48,329 nucleotides of DNA from Candidatus Omnitrophota bacterium (GTDB lineage Bacteria; Omnitrophota; Gorgyraeia; Aquiviventales; Aquiviventaceae), in contig JACQRB010000056.1 in NCBI GenBank assembly GCA_016206685.1, positions 1-48,329 on the forward strand, given 5' to 3'. Below, piece by piece: positions 34,951 through 43,552 of the stretch (position 1 is its first letter; every line of letters starts with the position of its first letter). The notes beneath the pieces are model-generated. The model saw only the letters and a program-made list of their open reading frames with translations. It made no database searches and was not told where the DNA came from. A program made the translations under genes and the position numbers.

Positions 34951-35921
34951 GTCGGCGCGGCCGTTGGCTTCGATCCGTCCTCAGTGTGGCGCCGACCATT
35001 GGGCTGGCTCCAAGTCCTCTGGCACGCCCGGTGGGGATCAGCGCGATGGTGCGGGTCAAAAACGAAGAAGCGTGGGTCGAGCCATGCCTGCGGTCAGTCC
35101 ATGAGGCGGTGGACGAGCTGGTCGTCGTGGACAACGGCTCGACAGACCGCACCCCCCAGCTGCTCACGCGCCTGGCGCAGGAATTGGCCCCGAAGATGCG
35201 GCTATTTTGGAAGCCGGAGCTCGACCACGTGGCGCTGTCGAATTTTGCCCTTGCGCAAACGAGCTTTCGATGGGTCCTGAAGTGGGATGGAGATTTTGTG
35301 GCACACACCACCGGGCCCCTCGCGATTGCCACGCTGCGCACGCGGCTCCTCGCGCTTCCCCAGACGCGCCACGTGCATATCCATCTGACCTGCGTCGAGC
35401 TGATGGGGGACCTGTGGCATCAGTGTCCTGGGTGGGAAACCCGGACCGATCCCTTTGTGACGACGTATTCGCCAGCCCTGCGATTCGTCCGGGTCGTGAA
35501 GACCCTGCCCAGACACGAATTGGTGACATGGCCCTCGGTCTTGCGCGACATTCAGCAACCCGTGACATTTTGTTTTGAAGCCCTCCGGCTGCCGCTCTAC
35601 TATCAGATCTGCGCCTGGCGCGAGCCCTACTTCTTTCATCTCCAAGTGAAGAGCCCTCTGCGGATGTATGTACGAGACTGCTGGTCGGATTGGGCAGAGA
35701 ATACCCAGTTGCAGCGCCGATTTGGACGGATTGAAGCGTACGCCCTGCATCGGGCCCGAGAGGCGTGGGGAGTCCACACGCTTGAGGAAGCGGCCAACGC
35801 CTATATGGATCGAGTCCGCAAGATGCTGATTCCTTACGCCGTGGAGCGATTCGGGGAGCATCCGGTCTTGCTCAAACCCTATCTCTCCAAGCCTGAGCAC
35901 TCGCAGTCAATCGGAGGTTGA
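34947..35921 (+). CDS. Glycosyltransferase family 2
   Basis: A 324-aa protein with a GT-A domain near residues 30-130: GISAMVRVKNEEAWVEPCLRSV, DELVVVDNGSTDRT and the metal-binding VLKWDGDFVA. The C-terminal part (MYVRDCWSDWAENTQLQRRFGRI) is unassigned. It belongs to the same coupled operon (ATGA with the flippase). The first 28 residues precede the domain and are poorly conserved-looking, so the start could be slightly later. Confidence 0.88.
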   Translation: MSRRGRWLRSVLSVAPTIGLAPSPLARPVGISAMVRVKNEEAWVEPCLRSVHEAVDELVVVDNGSTDRTPQLLTRLAQELAPKMRLFWKPELDHVALSNFALAQTSFRWVLKWDGDFVAHTTGPLAIATLRTRLLALPQTRHVHIHLTCVELMGDLWHQCPGWETRTDPFVTTYSPALRFVRVVKTLPRHELVTWPSVLRDIQQPVTFCFEALRLPLYYQICAWREPYFFHLQVKSPLRMYVRDCWSDWAENTQLQRRFGRIEAYALHRAREAWGVHTLEEAANAYMDRVRKMLIPYAVERFGEHPVLLKPYLSKPEHSQSIGG

Positions 35922-36622
35922 AGACGGCTAGCCAGTACTACGAGCGCAGCTACTGGGAAGGCAAGTACGAGCGGCCCTATGAGCGCCGGCGGGCGCAGAT
36001 CATCCAAGCCATCTATGCCCGGATTCCCTTTCAATCAGGGTGGCTGGCGCTCGACCTTGGCGCAGGAAGTGGATTCTATGCCCACCTGTTGCAACAGCAG
36101 GGAGCACAGGTCGTGGCAGCCGATCTGGATCACGGGATCCTAGCGACGCTCAAGGGTCAACCGTGTTGGCCGGTCGTCTGTACCTGTGACCACGGCGCTC
36201 TTCCGTTGGATAATCGCTCACTTGAGATGGTGAATGCCTTGGACATCCTGGAACACCTCCATCAGCCATTGCGGCTGCTCGATGAGATCCAACGGGTTCT
36301 GAAACCAGGCGGCTATGCCCTCATTTCGACCCAGAATCGCAACTCCCTCGAAGGATTGAAAGGCAGGCTGTTTGCCAAACTGGCTGGCACCACATGGAAG
36401 GCGTGGGATGAGACCCATACCAAGATCTTTTCCTACAGGGAACTGATGCAGGAGGTGGCCAAGCGGCTCAAGGTGGTTGAATGTGGCGGGTATTACTTCG
36501 GGATTCACAGCGTCCGCGCGCACCCCCTTCCTCCACTCATCTGGCGTTCCTATACGACGGTTCCGGGGATTCGCGGACTTGGCTTTACGCTCTTCATCCT
36601 GGCACGCAAGGCACCCTCATGA
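35918..36622 (+). CDS. Class I SAM-dependent methyltransferase
   Basis: A 234-aa methyltransferase (Methyltransf_11 type). LALDLGAGSGFYAHLLQQQGAQVVAADLDHG is motif I/post-I, and MVNALDILEHLHQPLRLLDEIQRVLKPGGYALIST is the motif II/III region. The start is TTG 35918, overlapping the previous stop by 4 nt, with GGAGG directly before it. It probably methylates a sugar or a lipid-linked intermediate. Confidence 0.88.
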   Translation: MKTASQYYERSYWEGKYERPYERRRAQIIQAIYARIPFQSGWLALDLGAGSGFYAHLLQQQGAQVVAADLDHGILATLKGQPCWPVVCTCDHGALPLDNRSLEMVNALDILEHLHQPLRLLDEIQRVLKPGGYALISTQNRNSLEGLKGRLFAKLAGTTWKAWDETHTKIFSYRELMQEVAKRLKVVECGGYYFGIHSVRAHPLPPLIWRSYTTVPGIRGLGFTLFILARKAPS

Positions 36623-37641
36623 ACCCGCTTGACATCGCGCTGATCGGCTGCGGTGGGATCGCCCAGAAAGGGTATCTGCCGGCGCTCGCGTTGACCTCGG
36701 CGGTGCGCTGCCTGTGGCTCGTTGACGTGCAGAAGCGCGTGGCGGAGGAGCTGGCGCGTCGGTGGCGCATCCCGGCGGTGTCGGATGACTACCGTGCCGT
36801 CCTGGATCGTGTTGAGGCGGTGATCCTGGCGGTGCCGAATCACCTGCACAGCCCGATGACGCTTGACGCCCTGGCGCGTGGCAAGGCCGTCTTGTGTGAG
36901 AAACCGTTGGGCCGGTCGGCGAGTGAAGTCCACACCATGGCCACGGCCGCCAAGCAGGCCAGGGTGCCCTTGGTGGCAGGGATGACCTTCCGGCAGTACC
37001 CGGGACTTCAAGCCATTCACCGGGCATTCCCGTGGGAGGCGTTGGGAGCGATCCAGGAGGTCCGAGCCGGCTATGGCAATCCCTTGGACTGGCCCCTCTG
37101 CAGCCCGTACCTGTTCGACCGAGAGAAAGCCGGCGGGGGCGCGCTCCTCGATCAGGGGGTCCATGCGATTGATGCGTTGCTGTGGGTGTTGTCTGTGGAA
37201 GCCGCGACGGTGATGACCTACCGTGATGATGGCGACAGCGGGGTGGAAGCGGAGGCCAGCGCGCATCTGACGCTGCGGCTTCCTGACGGGCGTGGCGAAG
37301 TGCCCTGCCGGCTTGAGGTCAGCCGGTTGAGACGGCTGGCGAATCGCATGGAGGTCGTCGGGGAGCGGGCATCGTTGTGCATGCCCCTCTCCAGCCTTGG
37401 GATGCCCGAGCTGCGTCGCGAGGGCCGTATGACGCCTGCCGTGGAGCCGCCGGTGGTTCCCCGAACCGGACCCCAGTGTGTTGCCGAGCAATTGAACGCC
37501 TTTGCCCAAGCCGTGCGAGGCCATGAGGCCGCCTGCGCGAGTGGAGAAAGCCAACGGCCTGTCTTGGAGTTGATTGAAACCTGTTATCGTGCACGTCAGC
37601 CGCTCACCTTCCCGTGGCAGGCCTACGTCCCGTGGGCATAG
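36619..37641 (+). CDS. Gfo/Idh/MocA-family oxidoreductase
   Basis: A 340-aa NAD(P)-dependent sugar oxidoreductase. The Rossmann start IALIGCGGIAQKGYLPAL, the diagnostic CEKPLGR (residues about 94-100), and GGGALLDQGVHAIDALLWV with the catalytic His are present. Such enzymes oxidise or reduce nucleotide sugars in EPS and O-antigen loci. ATG 36619 overlaps the methyltransferase stop by 4 nt; the track start 36481 is in the previous gene. Confidence 0.9.
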   Translation: MNPLDIALIGCGGIAQKGYLPALALTSAVRCLWLVDVQKRVAEELARRWRIPAVSDDYRAVLDRVEAVILAVPNHLHSPMTLDALARGKAVLCEKPLGRSASEVHTMATAAKQARVPLVAGMTFRQYPGLQAIHRAFPWEALGAIQEVRAGYGNPLDWPLCSPYLFDREKAGGGALLDQGVHAIDALLWVLSVEAATVMTYRDDGDSGVEAEASAHLTLRLPDGRGEVPCRLEVSRLRRLANRMEVVGERASLCMPLSSLGMPELRREGRMTPAVEPPVVPRTGPQCVAEQLNAFAQAVRGHEAACASGESQRPVLELIETCYRARQPLTFPWQAYVPWA

Positions 37642-37646
37642 GCGTC

Positions 37647-38492
37647 ATGGGCCGTATCCTTCGACGGATTGGCAGGGTGCTGAACACCATCTGGCACCTG
37701 TGCACGTTTGCGATGCGGATCGGGGTGGGCTGGCGAACCAAATGGGTGCTGGCGTCTTCCTTGGTAGGGTGGCGTTATGAGGAGCGGATTCCGTTCTTCA
37801 CCTGCCGTCTTGCTGAGGAGACCCCCCTGACCCTTCGAGCCTGTGGGCGGTCGTGTCAGGTCTTCTTGTCAACGGCGCCGGGGAACAGTGACCTGTCGGT
37901 CTTGTACGAGATTTTCGGCCGGGGTGTTTACGATCTCACGCTGCTTCATGACCCGATGGTCATTGTTGATTTAGGCTCGTACATTGGGCTCTCCGCCTTG
38001 TACTTCCGGCTCCGCTACCCTCAGGCCCGTCTCTATTGCGTTGAACCGGATCCTGACAACTATGCCCGGTTGTGCCGTAATACCGCGCACCTTCCGAACC
38101 TCGAACGGTTTCCTTACGCGATCGCCGGCGGCTCAGGGCGGCGGGAGTTGTACCTGTCCTCGAAACAGACCTGCGGGCATTCGCTCTACCAGGCCGAGTA
38201 TCACAAGCGCAGCGTCGAGGTCGAGTGTGTGACGTTGGAGGGCTTCCTCCAGCGGCTTGGAGGGAAGGCGATCGACATTCTCAAATTTGATATCGAGGGA
38301 GCGGAGACGGAGGTGTTCAGCAACTTCCGTGCCCCTCTTCCGATCGGGTGCTTCATCGGGGAGCTGCATCTGGCTCCTCGGGACGAGCAGGCATTCTGCC
38401 AGCCGTTTCTCAATCAGGGGTATGAGGTCGCTCTTTCGAAGGAGACGTTCTTCGGGGTGACGCTCTTTAGGGCGTTGAAGCCCTCCATCTGA
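37647..38492 (+). CDS. FkbM-family methyltransferase
   Basis: A 281-aa protein with the FkbM methyltransferase pattern. It shows IVDLGSYIGLSALYFRLRYPQARLYCVEPDPDNYARL (SAM binding), then VTLEGFLQRL and IDILKFDIEGAETEVFSNF, the family's terminal signature. The N-terminal 60 residues are hydrophobic or basic and not part of the fold. ATG 37647 is preferred over GTG 37614, since it lies 5 nt after the upstream stop. It probably O-methylates a sugar residue. Its last base is the first base of the next ATG. Confidence 0.9.
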   Translation: MGRILRRIGRVLNTIWHLCTFAMRIGVGWRTKWVLASSLVGWRYEERIPFFTCRLAEETPLTLRACGRSCQVFLSTAPGNSDLSVLYEIFGRGVYDLTLLHDPMVIVDLGSYIGLSALYFRLRYPQARLYCVEPDPDNYARLCRNTAHLPNLERFPYAIAGGSGRRELYLSSKQTCGHSLYQAEYHKRSVEVECVTLEGFLQRLGGKAIDILKFDIEGAETEVFSNFRAPLPIGCFIGELHLAPRDEQAFCQPFLNQGYEVALSKETFFGVTLFRALKPSI

Positions 38493-39673
38493 TGCGGGTG
38501 TTTCTGACAGGGGCTTCAGGCTTTATCGGGGCGAGGATCGCCGAGTGCCTGGCGGTCACCGGCGGCGCCCAGGTTCACGCCCTCATCCATCGGTTCGGGA
38601 CGGCCGGCGCGGCCCGGGTGGCGCGGCTGGCCGGCGTGCGGATGTTCTACGGCGATCTTCGCGATCCCCACGCGATTCAGCAGGCCGCGGAGGGCTGCGC
38701 CTATTTCATCCACTGCGCGACCGGGACCTCAGGGAGCCGGCACGTCCAGGAGGCGATTACCGTCGAGGGTACCCGGCACGTCCTGGAGGCGGCGCGACGC
38801 GCCAAGGCTGAGCGGGTCGTGTATTTTTCGAGCGCTTCGGTCCATGGCCCTGCGCGCTCGTCACTCATTCAAGACGACCATCCGTTCACCGGCGATTTTC
38901 CCTACGCCAAGATGAAGATCCAGGCTGAGGCGGTGGTGGCCGAGTACGCCGCCCGGCACCGCGTGCCGGTCGTGGTCCTGCGGCCGACCTGTGTCTGGGG
39001 GCCGTTTTCCCCGAATTGGACGGTGGCGGCGGTCGAGCTTATCAGGCGAGAGAGGGCGTTTCTTCCTCTGGAAGGCAGGGGGGTGGCGAATGCCGTCTAC
39101 ATTGACAATCTGGTGGACGCCGTGTGGCTCGCCTTGACCGCGCCCGAGGCCGTCGGCGAAGCGTTGTTGATCAACGATGATGAGCCCGGCACCTGGGGCG
39201 AATTGTATGGGGGGTATGCCCGCCAGCTTGGGGTCCCGCTGCGTTTTGTGTCAGCGCCGCCGGGGATGGCTCAGATGTGGCGCGTGTCGTGCCACAACGC
39301 CGGCGTCATCCTCCGACACGCGATGCAGGGACGGACTCGCGCGGGGATTCAACTGGTGCGGGAGCTGTATACCCAGATCCCGCTTGCCAAGGGCCTGCTT
39401 GCGGTGGTCCCTGACGGGATCAAGGGGCGGCTCAAGCAGTATGTGACCGATCGCGAGTTGGTGGCCGGCGCCGCGTCGGCCTCATCGCAAAGCTCCTCGG
39501 ATTTTCTGCCGTGTGACGTCCTCCCACGCCCCACGTGGGAGCTGTACGCCTCGCAGGGACGGTATGCCAACGCCAAAGCCAAGCGCCTCTTGGGATGGCG
39601 GCCGCGGGTGCCGTTTCACGAGGCCATGGCCCGCACGTGTCAGTGGCTGCGCTATGCCGGCTATGCGCCTTGA
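38492..39673 (+). CDS. NAD-dependent epimerase/dehydratase (extended SDR)
   Basis: A 393-aa nucleotide-sugar epimerase/reductase. It shows FLTGASGFIGARIAECL, YGDLRDPHAIQQAAEGC, YFSSASVHG and PYAKMKIQAE (Y...K catalytic pair), then VVLRPTCVWGP. A C-terminal extension of about 100 residues beyond the usual fold includes WRVSCHNAGVILRH. The substrate is unknown; it could complete the GDP-deoxysugar pathway begun by Gmd. Its end overlaps the next start by 11 nt. Confidence 0.88.
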   Translation: MRVFLTGASGFIGARIAECLAVTGGAQVHALIHRFGTAGAARVARLAGVRMFYGDLRDPHAIQQAAEGCAYFIHCATGTSGSRHVQEAITVEGTRHVLEAARRAKAERVVYFSSASVHGPARSSLIQDDHPFTGDFPYAKMKIQAEAVVAEYAARHRVPVVVLRPTCVWGPFSPNWTVAAVELIRRERAFLPLEGRGVANAVYIDNLVDAVWLALTAPEAVGEALLINDDEPGTWGELYGGYARQLGVPLRFVSAPPGMAQMWRVSCHNAGVILRHAMQGRTRAGIQLVRELYTQIPLAKGLLAVVPDGIKGRLKQYVTDRELVAGAASASSQSSSDFLPCDVLPRPTWELYASQGRYANAKAKRLLGWRPRVPFHEAMARTCQWLRYAGYAP

Positions 39674-40802
39674 GTTGTTGTTCGTGATCGCGAACACGGA
39701 ATACGGCGGGGGCCAGCGGACGTTTGAGGTGTTGGCAGAGCATCTGCCTCGTGCCGAGTTCTCGCTCCATGTGGCCTGCGATGCGGCGGATCCATTTTGG
39801 AAGCGCATGGGAGCGCTGGGAGTGTGTCGGCATGCGGTCAGCTTCCGGCGGACGTGGAGCCCGCAGCGAGCAGGTCAGTTGGCCAGGATCATTCGCCAGG
39901 AGCGCATTCGCCTCGTCCACAGCCAGAGCCGGCGAGCAGATTTCGACGCCCTCCCGGCGGCTCGACGCTGCCACGTGCCGATCGTGTCGAGCGTCGCCGT
40001 GCGGACGTCCTCCTTCGATGTCAGTTGGCTGCGCAAGGCCCTCTATCGCGTCGTGGAAGGCTGGATCGAGCGTCATCTGGACCTCCAAATCACCATGTCG
40101 CATACGGTGGAACAGGCGTTCCTTCAGGCCGGCCTTCCGCGCGAGCGCGTGGTCTGGATTCCGGAAGCCGTTGACACAAGCCGGCACTCGCGGCCTGTGC
40201 CCTCGAAAGAGGAGGCGTGTCAACGGTTGGGTCTGGATCCGCAGACATTCTGGGTCGGCAGCCTCGGGCGGCTGATCGCCCTCAAAGGGCACCGGACCCT
40301 TATCGAGGCCGCGGCGACCCTTCGGGACCTGCCTCAGGTTGGGTTCCTCTTGGCCGGGGCCGGCCCCCTCGAGCGCGAGCTGAAGGGCCTGATCAAGGAG
40401 CTTCAGGTCGAGACTCGTGTCCGCCTCCTCTCCTTCCAGGACGATCCGACGGCGTTCTATCGCGCGCTGGATCTGGTCGTGTTTCCCTCGTTATGGGGAG
40501 AGGCGTTTCCTCGGGTGCTGCTGGAGGCCATGATGTTCGGCAAGCCGATCGTCGCCTCGGACCTGCCAGCCTGTCGCGAGGTGCTTGATAACGGCTCGTG
40601 CGCCGTCTTGTTCCCACCCGGCGATGTCCAGGCGCTGGCGACCGCGCTGCGAGAGCTGTGCCAACAGCCGGACCGGCTCGCGCGCCTTGGAGCCCTCGCC
40701 CGCGAGCGTGTCGTGGCGCACTACGACGTCACCCGCCTCATTCCGCGCGTGGTCGAGGCCTACCGCACGGCCTTGCGCAGCCGGGCGATCGGACATCGCT
40801 GA
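39663..40802 (+). CDS. Glycosyltransferase, GT4 family
   Basis: A 379-aa GT-B glycosyltransferase. ELLFVIANTEYGGGQRTFEVLAEHL is the acceptor-side start, SLGRLIALKGHRTLIEA begins the donor domain, and FPSLWGEAFPRVLLEAMMFGKPIVASDLPA is the E..x7..E region binding the nucleotide sugar. It starts inside the epimerase gene; ATG 39654 (three codons earlier) is an alternative. The track start 39513 is a frame extension only. Confidence 0.9.
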   Translation: MRLELLFVIANTEYGGGQRTFEVLAEHLPRAEFSLHVACDAADPFWKRMGALGVCRHAVSFRRTWSPQRAGQLARIIRQERIRLVHSQSRRADFDALPAARRCHVPIVSSVAVRTSSFDVSWLRKALYRVVEGWIERHLDLQITMSHTVEQAFLQAGLPRERVVWIPEAVDTSRHSRPVPSKEEACQRLGLDPQTFWVGSLGRLIALKGHRTLIEAAATLRDLPQVGFLLAGAGPLERELKGLIKELQVETRVRLLSFQDDPTAFYRALDLVVFPSLWGEAFPRVLLEAMMFGKPIVASDLPACREVLDNGSCAVLFPPGDVQALATALRELCQQPDRLARLGALARERVVAHYDVTRLIPRVVEAYRTALRSRAIGHR

Positions 40803-40827
40803 TGTTCGGGTGAGGCTCTCTCGAGGC

Positions 40828-41646
40828 ATGCGAAGATTGCCGATGGGTCGGTCATGGGGATGGGCACGTTGGCATCTGCTGGAGCGGATTCTCACGGGGG
40901 CCATCGTCTTGCCCAAGTATCTCACGGTGTGTCTGGTGGTTTCGCCACGGAAGGCCCACCGGTTTTTCTGGTCGCTCGGGCATCACGTGTTGGCCTATGA
41001 GCACACCCACACCCAGGCGAGGATTCCAGCGCAACCGATTGAGGGCATGTTTCCGGGGATTGAGCGTGTCGAGGTCACGTTAGCTGATGCGTCATGGGAA
41101 GATGGCAACGTCTCCATGGTCGAGCTGTATCTCTTGTGCGCCATTGCTCGGCACCAGCGGATCCGCTCGGCCTTGGAGATCGGGACCTTTCGAGGACTAG
41201 TGATGGCGTCGTTGGCTCGCAATACCGAGCCGGACACGCGGTTGCTCACGGTCGATCTGCGTCAGGAAGATCTGGGGCGCCTGCGGCGGCCACTGGCTCT
41301 CGGTGAGGCCCTGTACGTCCAGAAAGCGAAGATCGGTGAGAAGATTGCGAACTTGCCTGAGGAGCTGCGCAGCCGCGTGACACAGCTCTATGGCGATTCG
41401 ACCCAGCTTGACTTCAGTCCCTACTACGGCCGCATTGATCTCGTCTTCATTGACGGCTCGCATCAATATGACTACGTCGCTCACGATTCTCAAGAAGCTT
41501 TTCGCATGCGTTCGCCTCAGGGCATGATTATTTGGCAGGACTATCTGGTCTGGCCGGATGTCACGCGGTATCTGAACAGGCTGAGCCGTGAGCACCCCTT
41601 GGTTCGTGTCGCCGGCACTTCCTTAGTGCTCTATCGGCCCTCGTGA
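40828..41646 (+). CDS. Class I methyltransferase (Methyltransf_24 type)
   Basis: A 272-aa protein whose C-terminal 180 residues form a SAM-dependent methyltransferase: SALEIGTFRGLVMASLARN (motif I), TRLLTVDLRQED, then DLVFIDGSHQYDYVAHDSQEAF and GMIIWQDYLVWPDVTRYL. The DGSHxYxxVxxD and xDY pattern is typical of Methyltransf_24/CmcI-like metal-dependent sugar methyltransferases. The start is uncertain (GTG 40810 or ATG 40828). It ends one base before the asparagine synthase gene. Confidence 0.82.
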   Translation: MRRLPMGRSWGWARWHLLERILTGAIVLPKYLTVCLVVSPRKAHRFFWSLGHHVLAYEHTHTQARIPAQPIEGMFPGIERVEVTLADASWEDGNVSMVELYLLCAIARHQRIRSALEIGTFRGLVMASLARNTEPDTRLLTVDLRQEDLGRLRRPLALGEALYVQKAKIGEKIANLPEELRSRVTQLYGDSTQLDFSPYYGRIDLVFIDGSHQYDYVAHDSQEAFRMRSPQGMIIWQDYLVWPDVTRYLNRLSREHPLVRVAGTSLVLYRPS

Positions 41647-41647
41647 G

Positions 41648-43516
41648 ATGTGCGGTATCGCTGGGGTGGTTGGCGGGCTCGATCAGGGCGCGCTCCGCCT
41701 CATGTGCGAAGCCATGCGCCATCGCGGGCCGGATGACCGGGGCGAGTACGTTGATCAGACCGCGGCGTTAGGGATGGTGCGCTTGAGCATCATCGATCTG
41801 GCCTCCGGGCGTCAGCCAATCGCGGATGAGCGGAAGCGGTATCAGCTCATCTTTAACGGGGAAATCTACAACTATCTCGACTTGCGCAAGCAACTGGAGG
41901 CCAGGGGGCATCGCTTCGCCACTCGCAGCGACACGGAAGTGATCGTCCATCTCTATGAGGATCATCAAGAGCGCTGCGTCGAGTTCCTGAATGGGGACTT
42001 CGCGTTCGCCGTGTGGGATACCCTGGAGCAGCGGTTGTTCCTCGCCCGCGATCGCCTGGGCGTGAAACCGTTGTACTACTGGCACCAGGACGGGCAGTTG
42101 GCCTTCGCCTCCGAGCTGAAAGCCCTGCTCTGCCTGCCGCAGGTCTCCAGGCGGCTCGATCATGACGCGCTCGATCGTTACCTGACCTTCCTCTATATCC
42201 CCGCTCCACGCACCATCTTCCGGGATGTCCGCAAACTCCCTGCGGCCTGCTGGTTGAGTTTCTCCAAGGGTCTGCTCCGTGTGGAGCGGTACTGGCGCTT
42301 GCCCGGGCCTCGTCAGGACGGCTCGAGGCGTCCGAATCTGGTTGAGGCGGCGCGGGAGCGTCTGGAGCGCGCCGTCCGCATGCGCCTCATGAGCGACGTG
42401 CCGCTTGGCGCGTTCCTGAGCGGCGGGATCGATTCCAGTTGTGTCGTGGCGCTGATGAGCCGATGCCTCGACAAACCGGTGCAGACGTTCTCGATCGGAT
42501 TTGAGAAGCCGTATGAGTCGTATAACGAGCTGCCCGCCGCCCGCATGGCGGCGAACGCGTTCCACACGGATCATCACGAATTCGTGGTGAAGCCCGAGAT
42601 CGCCGGCCTGCTGCCCCAGGTCGTGTGGCATATGGATGAGCCGTTCGCCGACTCCTCGACCCTCCTGACGTATCTGATCGCGCGCGAGGCCAAGCGCGCC
42701 GTGACCGTGGCGCTGACCGGCATCGGCGGGGATGAGGTCTTCGGCGGCTACCCGCGCTATCTGGGGGCGTGGGCCTCCCTCTACTACGAGCGCCTGCCGC
42801 GGCTGATGCGCAGGGCCTTCGCGAACGCGGCCAACGCGCTGCCCGCCTCCGCGAACAGCCGCGATGTGGCCGGATGGGTCAAGCGCTTCCTCCGCGAAGG
42901 GGCCGAGCCCGGAGCCTTGCGCTATCTGCATTGGCGCTCCTACGCGACCGCGGCGCTGAAGCAGGAGTTGTATACGCCGGACCTGTGGGCCTCGATGGAT
43001 GGCGCCGATCCTTATGGGGCCTGCCAAGCCGCGCTCGATGGAGCGAGCGGGGACTATCTTGACCGGGTGAACGCCCTCGACCTGCAGACGTATCTTCCGG
43101 ATGATCTGCTCGTCATGGGCGATAAGATGAGCATGGCGCATGGGTTGGAAGTGCGGGTGCCGTTCTGCGATCATGAGCTGGTGGAGTGGGCCGCCTCGAT
43201 CCCCATGCGGCAGCGGCTTGCGGGGTTTCGCCTCAAGGGGTTGCTGAAACAGGCGGTCGGCGGACTGCTGCCGGCCGGGCTCCTGCGCAAGCCCAAGCAG
43301 GGGTTCATGCTGCCGTTGGCGCGATGGCTGCAGGAAGAGCTGCAGCCGCTGTGCCGGGAGCTGTTGGCGCCGGAGCAGATCCGTCGGCGGGGCTTCTTTC
43401 GTCCGGAACCGATCACCCGGCTGTTGGACGCGCAGGCGCGCGGCTCGACGTCATGGACGCATCAGGTCTACGCCCTAGTGGTCCTCGAGCTGTGGTGCCG
43501 ACGGTATCTGGATTAA
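41648..43516 (+). CDS. asnB: Asparagine synthase (glutamine-hydrolysing), EPS-associated amidotransferase
   Basis: A 622-aa class II amidotransferase. Cys2 (MCGIAGVVGG) is the glutaminase nucleophile, and MRHRGPDDRG, FNGEIYNYLDLR and RDRLGVKPLYYW complete the N-terminal domain. The ATP-pyrophosphatase loop is LGAFLSGGIDSSCVVALMS, followed by TGIGGDEVFGGYPRYLG. Its length fits AsnB and the TIGR03108 subfamily found beside exosortase A. In a polysaccharide locus it probably amidates a uronic acid or another sugar acid. ATG 41648 is one base after the preceding stop. Confidence 0.94.
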   Translation: MCGIAGVVGGLDQGALRLMCEAMRHRGPDDRGEYVDQTAALGMVRLSIIDLASGRQPIADERKRYQLIFNGEIYNYLDLRKQLEARGHRFATRSDTEVIVHLYEDHQERCVEFLNGDFAFAVWDTLEQRLFLARDRLGVKPLYYWHQDGQLAFASELKALLCLPQVSRRLDHDALDRYLTFLYIPAPRTIFRDVRKLPAACWLSFSKGLLRVERYWRLPGPRQDGSRRPNLVEAARERLERAVRMRLMSDVPLGAFLSGGIDSSCVVALMSRCLDKPVQTFSIGFEKPYESYNELPAARMAANAFHTDHHEFVVKPEIAGLLPQVVWHMDEPFADSSTLLTYLIAREAKRAVTVALTGIGGDEVFGGYPRYLGAWASLYYERLPRLMRRAFANAANALPASANSRDVAGWVKRFLREGAEPGALRYLHWRSYATAALKQELYTPDLWASMDGADPYGACQAALDGASGDYLDRVNALDLQTYLPDDLLVMGDKMSMAHGLEVRVPFCDHELVEWAASIPMRQRLAGFRLKGLLKQAVGGLLPAGLLRKPKQGFMLPLARWLQEELQPLCRELLAPEQIRRRGFFRPEPITRLLDAQARGSTSWTHQVYALVVLELWCRRYLD

Positions 43517-43519
43517 GGA

Positions 43520-43547
43520 AGTGACCAGTGATCAGTGACGAGTGACG
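43520..43547 (+). repeat. Heptamer tandem repeat before the glycosyltransferase fusion
   Basis: Four consecutive 7-bp units AGTGACC, AGTGATC, AGTGACG, AGTGACG directly between the asparagine synthase stop and ATG 43553. It is a different unit from that at 4559-4652 but has the same period. Confidence 0.8.
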
Positions 43548-43552
43548 AGGAA

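Noticed and set aside
41768-43174. 468-aa minus-strand ORF opposite asparagine synthase
   Set aside because: Shadow frame; all AsnB motifs lie on the plus strand.
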